Part shown: piece after piece, positions 43,089 through 47,787 of the stretch | Layout: every line of letters starts with the position of its first letter | Numbering within the stretch: position 1 is the first letter of the stretch | Assembly: GCA_020025135.1 (NCBI GenBank) | Contig: JAHHSQ010000005.1 | Location: 1-47,787, forward strand | Reading direction: 5' to 3' | Origin: Pectinatus sp. | GTDB taxonomy: Bacteria; Bacillota; Negativicutes; Selenomonadales; Selenomonadaceae | Length of the DNA: 47,787 nt | Position numbers and translations under genes: made by a program | The notes under the pieces: model-generated | What the model saw: the letters and a program-made list of their open reading frames with translations, nothing else | What the model was told of the DNA's origin: nothing | The model's database searches: none

Positions 43089-44321
43089 ATGCAAACAACT
43101 AATGTCATAGGATTGGGGTATATTGGTTTGCCAACAGCAGCGTTATTGGCAAGTAATGGAATTCAAGTATATGGAATGGATTGTATTCCACATATAGTTG
43201 ATACAATTAATGCTGGAAATATTCACATTGTTGAACCAGGTTTAAAAAAATTAGTACAGACTGTGGTCAAGGATAAGAAATTGATAGCCTATACCACACC
43301 TCAGAAAGCAGATGTATATATTATCGCTGTGCCTACGCCATTTAAGGAAAATAAAGAACCAGACATCTCATATGTAAAGGCGGCAGCTGAGGAAATTGCC
43401 CCTTATTTGGAAGAGGACAATTTAATTATTTTAGAATCCACAAGCCCAGTAGGTACAACAGAAAATATCAAAAAATGGGTTCTAGAAAAAGTTCCCGCTT
43501 TGTGTGACAAAAAATTGTACTTTGCGCATTGTCCAGAAAGAGTGTTGCCAGGAAAGATTTTATATGAATTAGTTCATAATGACCGCATAATCGGCGGTAT
43601 CGATTCTGAATCAACGCAAAAAGCGGTGCATTTTTACAAGCAGTTTGTAGAAGGAGAATTATTGGAAACAGATGCTAAAACTGCAGAGATGACAAAGTTG
43701 ACTGAAAACTCTTTCCGTGATGTCAACATTGCTTTTGCAAATGAATTGTCTTGTATTTGTGATAAATTAGGTATTAATGTTTGGAAATTGATAGAATTAG
43801 CTAACCATCATCCGCGCGTTAATATTTTGCAACCAGGCCCTGGAGTAGGGGGACATTGTATTGCTGTTGACCCGTGGTTTATTGTTAGTTCTGCTCCGCA
43901 TGAAGCAAAATTGATTCGCACTGCGCGAGAAATTAATGATGATAAGCGAGAATTTGTTATCGGAAAAATAGAATCAATTTTGGAAAAAGAGGGAATAAAG
44001 AAAGTAACTTGTTTGGGTTTAGCATTTAAGCCAGATATTGATGATTTGCGAGAAAGTCCAGCTATGTATATTGTGGAAAAAATTGCCGAGCGCAATATGC
44101 AGTGTCCGATTACGGTAGTAGAACCGAATATCGATAATTTACCAGCTAAATTGGCGCAGTATCATAATGTGAGATTAAATAATGAAATAGAAAAGGCAAT
44201 TAAAGATGCCGATATCATCGTTATTTTAGTTGACCATACACCATTTAAAAAATTACCAACAGATATTTGGGTGGGGAAAGAAGTTGTTGATACAAAGGGA
44301 ATTATTGGAGGAAGTTTATGA
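43089..44321 (+). CDS. Nucleotide-sugar dehydrogenase (WecC-like)
   Basis: A 410-residue UDP-sugar 6-dehydrogenase, closest by motif to UDP-ManNAc dehydrogenase. Rossmann motif GLGYIGLPTAALLA, then VPTPFKENKEPDISYV, ESTSPVGTTE, CPERVLPGKILYELVHNDRIIGG, and the catalytic cysteine in GPGVGGHCIAVDPWF. The last block LGLAFKPDIDDLRESPA is typical. The ATG at 43089 has GGAAGGG 10 nt upstream; a frame from 43068 adds seven residues and overlaps the previous gene. Confidence 0.92.
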   Translation: MQTTNVIGLGYIGLPTAALLASNGIQVYGMDCIPHIVDTINAGNIHIVEPGLKKLVQTVVKDKKLIAYTTPQKADVYIIAVPTPFKENKEPDISYVKAAAEEIAPYLEEDNLIILESTSPVGTTENIKKWVLEKVPALCDKKLYFAHCPERVLPGKILYELVHNDRIIGGIDSESTQKAVHFYKQFVEGELLETDAKTAEMTKLTENSFRDVNIAFANELSCICDKLGINVWKLIELANHHPRVNILQPGPGVGGHCIAVDPWFIVSSAPHEAKLIRTAREINDDKREFVIGKIESILEKEGIKKVTCLGLAFKPDIDDLRESPAMYIVEKIAERNMQCPITVVEPNIDNLPAKLAQYHNVRLNNEIEKAIKDADIIVILVDHTPFKKLPTDIWVGKEVVDTKGIIGGSL

Positions 44322-46444
44322 AACAAGTATTAATTCACAAGGGACAAGCTGTTTTAGAAGATGTACCCTCTCCACAAGTAGAAAAAGGACATATTTTAGT
44401 ACAAACTCGTTATTCCTGCATTTCCATTGGCACAGAGGTGGCTAATATTAGAGTCACTGCTAAACCTATTTGGAAACGAGCTTTACAAGAACCACAGAAT
44501 GTAAAGAAAGTATTTGCTATGTTCAAGAGGGATGGTTTTGATAAAACGCGTCAGCTGGTAAAGGGGAAAATAGAAACTGGTTATCCAATTGGTTACTCTG
44601 CTTCCGGAATAGTCATTGGTGTGGGCGACGATATAGTAGATATTAAGGTAGGAGATAAGGTAGCTTGTGCAGGGGCACAATGCGCTTTTCATGCAGAAAA
44701 ATTGAGTATCCCACGCAATTTATTAGTTAAAGTACCTGATAAAGTTTCGCTAAAGTCAGCTAGTACAGTAACTATCGGATCAATAGCGTTGCAAGGGGTG
44801 CGAAGGGCAAAACCGACATTAGGAGAAACATTTGTGGTCATTGGTTTGGGAATTATAGGGCAGTTTACTGTTCAGTTATTAAAAGCTAATGGGTGTCGCG
44901 TCATTGTCAGCGATCTTGATAGCAAGCGCGTTGCATTGGCTTTGGAACATGGGGCAGATATAGCTATTAAACCAGGAATGGCCGCTCTACAAGAGGTTAC
45001 AGAATTTACTGGAGGTTGCGGTGCAGATGGGGTTATAATCACGGCTGCTACCAAATCAGATGAAGTTATATCTACGGCTTTTCAAATGTGTCGTAAAAAA
45101 GGGCGCGTTGTTGTAGTAGGAGATATTGGATTGAATTTAAAACGCGCAGATTTTTATGAAAAAGAGTTAGATTTATTTATTTCATCATCATATGGTCCAG
45201 GTAGATACGATGAAAATTACGAAGAGAAAGGGCTTGATTACCCACTTGCTTATGTTCGTTGGACGGAAAATCGTAATATGCAGGAAATAGTACGCTTGTT
45301 GGCAGAAAACAAATTACAAGTTGAAGAATTAATAGATGATGTGTTCCCTTTGGCTGAAGCTACACAGGCTTATGAAACAGTAGAAAATGCAACTGACAAA
45401 CCATTAATAGCATTATTTGAATATCCACAAGAAAGCAGATGTCAAGATGATGTTATAGTTTTGCACAAACGGCCTCTCATACGAGGAAAAATTGGTTTAG
45501 CTGTTGCTGGTGCTGGAGAATTTGCTAAACGTATGCATTTGCCAAATATTAGTCGTATGCAAGATGATTTTCAGTTGATAGCTGTTATGAATAGAACTGG
45601 TAAAAATGCAAAAGCAGTGGCAAATCAATTTCAGGCTGATTATGCGACTACAAATTACGATAAGATTTTGGCTGACCATAATGTGACGGCAGTATTAATA
45701 GCTACCAGACATAATTTTCACGCTGAGATGGTTTTGCAGGCTTTGCATGCTGGTAAAAACGTTTTTGTAGAAAAACCGCTCGCCTTGAATAAGATAGAAT
45801 TAGATGCTATAAAAAAATTTTATGCGGGCAATAATAGTTCTAAGCCCCTCCTATTTACTGGCTTTAATCGTCGTTATTCTCCGTATATGCAGTTTATTGC
45901 GAAATGCACGAAGCGGCGCATGAATCCGTTGGTGGTCAATTATACTATGAATGCTGGTTATATACCATTAAATCATTGGGTTCATACAGAAGAGGGGGGC
46001 GGGCGTAACATTGGCGAAGCATGTCATATCTATGATATATTTAATTTCTTAACCCAAAGTAAGGTAGAAAAAGTTACCGCTCATTCTGTTAAGCCAAGTA
46101 ATAACTATTATTCAGCACGTGATAATTACATTGCGACGATTTCCTATCAAGATGGTTCGGTTTGCAATCTTATTTACACTGCCATGGGCAATAAAGATTA
46201 TCCAAAAGAAACAATGGACGTCTTTTTTGATGGGAAAATGATGCGTATGCACAATTTTCAATCATTAGACACTTATGGATTTAAGTGTGAGTTAAAATCC
46301 ACTAAGATAGTAGAAAAAGGGTTAAAAGAAGAAATGAAAGTTTTTGCCAATGCTTTACGAGGAAAAGAGGCAGATTGTGTACCGCTTTGGCAACAGTTTC
46401 AGGCTATGGAGATAGCTTTTGCTGTTGAGAAACAACTACTATGA
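44318..46444 (+). CDS. Two-domain oxidoreductase: alcohol dehydrogenase plus Gfo/Idh/MocA
   Basis: A 708-residue fusion. The N-terminal half (about 1-370) is a medium-chain zinc-type dehydrogenase, with GYSASGIVIGVGDDI and VIGLGIIGQFTVQLLKANG. The C-terminal half (about 390-708) is a Gfo/Idh/MocA oxidoreductase, with GLAVAGAGEFAKRMHLPN, FVEKPLALN, TGFNRRYSP and GEACHIYD. This fusion is known from surface-polysaccharide loci and may oxidise and rebuild a sugar across two active sites. Overlaps neighbours by 4 bp. Confidence 0.92.
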   Translation: MKQVLIHKGQAVLEDVPSPQVEKGHILVQTRYSCISIGTEVANIRVTAKPIWKRALQEPQNVKKVFAMFKRDGFDKTRQLVKGKIETGYPIGYSASGIVIGVGDDIVDIKVGDKVACAGAQCAFHAEKLSIPRNLLVKVPDKVSLKSASTVTIGSIALQGVRRAKPTLGETFVVIGLGIIGQFTVQLLKANGCRVIVSDLDSKRVALALEHGADIAIKPGMAALQEVTEFTGGCGADGVIITAATKSDEVISTAFQMCRKKGRVVVVGDIGLNLKRADFYEKELDLFISSSYGPGRYDENYEEKGLDYPLAYVRWTENRNMQEIVRLLAENKLQVEELIDDVFPLAEATQAYETVENATDKPLIALFEYPQESRCQDDVIVLHKRPLIRGKIGLAVAGAGEFAKRMHLPNISRMQDDFQLIAVMNRTGKNAKAVANQFQADYATTNYDKILADHNVTAVLIATRHNFHAEMVLQALHAGKNVFVEKPLALNKIELDAIKKFYAGNNSSKPLLFTGFNRRYSPYMQFIAKCTKRRMNPLVVNYTMNAGYIPLNHWVHTEEGGGRNIGEACHIYDIFNFLTQSKVEKVTAHSVKPSNNYYSARDNYIATISYQDGSVCNLIYTAMGNKDYPKETMDVFFDGKMMRMHNFQSLDTYGFKCELKSTKIVEKGLKEEMKVFANALRGKEADCVPLWQQFQAMEIAFAVEKQLL

Positions 46445-47688
46445 TGGCTAAATTTCAAGTTCTTTTACAAAATTCAAAGATAAGACAGACCGGCATATTG
46501 ACTTTTGCTAATGTGATTTCGCTTGGACTAGGTTTTTTATTGACAGTTTATTTGCCGAAGGCTCTAGGGGCACATGAATACGGCGTATTTTCTCTTGTAT
46601 GCGCCGTACTTAATTTTGTGGCAGTTTTTTTTGAATTTGGTTTTTTTGTCAGTATTGCCAAGATTTTGATAGAAACTAGAGATCAAGATAAGATACGTAG
46701 TATTGTAAAACTAGCTCTTATCATCTTATTTTATATAGCGATTAGTTTTGCCATTTGTATTTATGGGTTATCATTTTTTATAGACGATTTACTCCACAAT
46801 AAAATAGGTGCATATTTGATGGCTGTTTCCAGTTTGTCCATATCATGTGTTTTGCCTTTTGTAGCAGGGGAATTGCTCAAGGCCACTGGAGAAATTTACC
46901 ATTTGGCAGCTTATAAATTCTTTTGTAAATTGCTTTATTTTTGTGGGATTGTTATCGGCGTGTATTACGATTTGTTGACAGTACAGTTTTGTCTGTGGGC
47001 CTTTCTTTTGACACCAGTTATAGCCTTTATTGCCACGTTTAGCAAGTATCTATTCGTTAAAGTCGAACATAAAAAATTGTATTGGCGGGAGATATGGATA
47101 GTAAATGAAGAATTTGGCATAAAAAATTATATTTCTCGTATTATAAGTACGCCATCTGGGCAAATTAATAAATTGATAATAGGTTATTTTTGTGGAGCGA
47201 CAGATGTCGGACTTTTTTCGCTTTGTTGTGCATTTTCGTTGCCTATTATGTTGATTAGTGAATCTATTTCTAGTGTTCAATTTAAATCTTGCGAAAAAAG
47301 GCGTAGCTATTCTCTGCGATATGTCCAATTAAATATTTTGATAAATGTTATTTTATCTGTGGGATGTTTTATCTGCGTATATGCATTATTCGCGTTTTAC
47401 TACAATAGAATCTATCCTAATTGGGGAGTTTGGTTATCGTTGATAGTTATTTGTGCAGGGGGGTTGCAAGGTATTTACACTCCTTATAACGAATGGTTAG
47501 CTGCGAATGGTTTAGGAAATGAAATGCTCAGTATCGCTAAGGTATATGCCATCTTGAGTTTATTGTTTAATTGTGTTTTTATCGTTTTTTTGGGAATTTG
47601 GGGAGCAGCAATTACTTTATTATTGATAAATTTTTATGCCTTAATGGCTACATTATATTATTACAATAAAGAGCGTCGTCTGGTTTGA
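46441..47688 (+). CDS. Oligosaccharide flippase (Wzx type)
   Basis: A 415-residue protein with about twelve hydrophobic helices, of the polysaccharide biosynthesis (MOP) superfamily. The start shows RQTGILTFANVISLGLGFLLTVYLPKALGAHEYGVFSL, the classic flippase opening. It would export the lipid-linked repeat unit made by the preceding genes. The 4-bp overlap links it to the oxidoreductase gene. Confidence 0.9.
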   Translation: MMAKFQVLLQNSKIRQTGILTFANVISLGLGFLLTVYLPKALGAHEYGVFSLVCAVLNFVAVFFEFGFFVSIAKILIETRDQDKIRSIVKLALIILFYIAISFAICIYGLSFFIDDLLHNKIGAYLMAVSSLSISCVLPFVAGELLKATGEIYHLAAYKFFCKLLYFCGIVIGVYYDLLTVQFCLWAFLLTPVIAFIATFSKYLFVKVEHKKLYWREIWIVNEEFGIKNYISRIISTPSGQINKLIIGYFCGATDVGLFSLCCAFSLPIMLISESISSVQFKSCEKRRSYSLRYVQLNILINVILSVGCFICVYALFAFYYNRIYPNWGVWLSLIVICAGGLQGIYTPYNEWLAANGLGNEMLSIAKVYAILSLLFNCVFIVFLGIWGAAITLLLINFYALMATLYYYNKERRLV

Positions 47689-47748
47689 TAATTTTGCTGT
47701 TTCATTAGTTTTATTTGTTTACCAATATATATAAAGTGGATTATATCT

Positions 47749-47787
47749 TTGTTGAAAAATAGCTTTATTGTTTATAAGGTAATTTAC
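47749..47787 (+). CDS. Possible start of a further gene, cut by the window edge
   Basis: From TTG 47749 (or TTG 47752) the frame is open to the end (LKNSFIVYKVIY), with AAAGTGGA about 10 nt upstream. Too short to identify; it would continue the polysaccharide cluster. Confidence 0.25.
   Translation, partial: MLKNSFIVYKVIY

Overview
The window reads as one AT-rich, gene-dense chromosome segment of a diderm Firmicute, most likely a member of the Negativicutes. That placement is inference. It rests on the Firmicute-style order obgE-yhbY-proB-proA-(small ORF)-nadD and nrdR-rodZ, strong GGAGG-type ribosome binding sites, and TTG/GTG starts. These sit together with an outer-membrane-type polysaccharide locus (GT9 heptosyltransferase-like enzyme, O-antigen ligase/polymerase, Wzx flippase). 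No rRNA, tRNA or CRISPR array was seen.

Layout. 1-6.6 kb (minus strand): nrdR, rodZ, nadD, an overlooked 54-codon membrane ORF, proA, proB, yhbY, obgE. 7.0-10.9 kb (plus): TagA/WecG-type glycosyltransferase, psd, pssA and a membrane GT2, an envelope and phospholipid group. 11.0-16.7 kb (plus): queD, queE, surE, ahcY-type hydrolase, mtaD-type deaminase, rnhA (queuosine, nucleotide and SAH metabolism). 16.7-28.2 kb: a secreted protein (minus), an LTA-synthase-like phosphoglycerol transferase, ychF, a SIMPL protein and a Sel1-repeat protein (plus), then cobT and tex (minus). 28.5-47.7 kb (plus): a DUF4127 protein followed by a long surface-polysaccharide cluster whose last five genes overlap by 4 bp.

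The main result is that three unrelated protein genes, surE, the LTA-synthase-like gene and cobT, are each split by a group I intron of about 430-585 nt. Each looks like a broken gene in a plain ORF scan. Each becomes a full-length family member when a segment carrying group I hallmarks is removed. These hallmarks are the paired P7 strands GACUAU/AUAGUC, a 7-bp P9 stem capped by GAAA whose base pairs covary between copies, and an intron-terminal G. None encodes a homing endonuclease. Two of the three (LTA-synthase and cobT) are close relatives with the same internal guide GUAAG and the same 5' exon end UUUAU, which suggests spread by reverse splicing.

A second pattern recurs. At least five genes (obgE, the tagA-like gene, pssA, the secreted protein at 16.7-17.7 kb and the DUF4127 gene) have a good Shine-Dalgarno sequence 25-49 nt from the start codon. 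A perfect or near-perfect hairpin fills the gap, so folding would restore near-normal spacing. ychF has a related leader.

Other points: the cobT product carries its family's N-terminal LTKPxxSLGxLE motif near its C-terminus. A flavoprotein gene in the polysaccharide cluster has one in-frame TAA 25 codons before its natural end. rnhA has a 17-bp hairpin inside its interdomain linker. A structured terminator-like element lies ahead of queDE.
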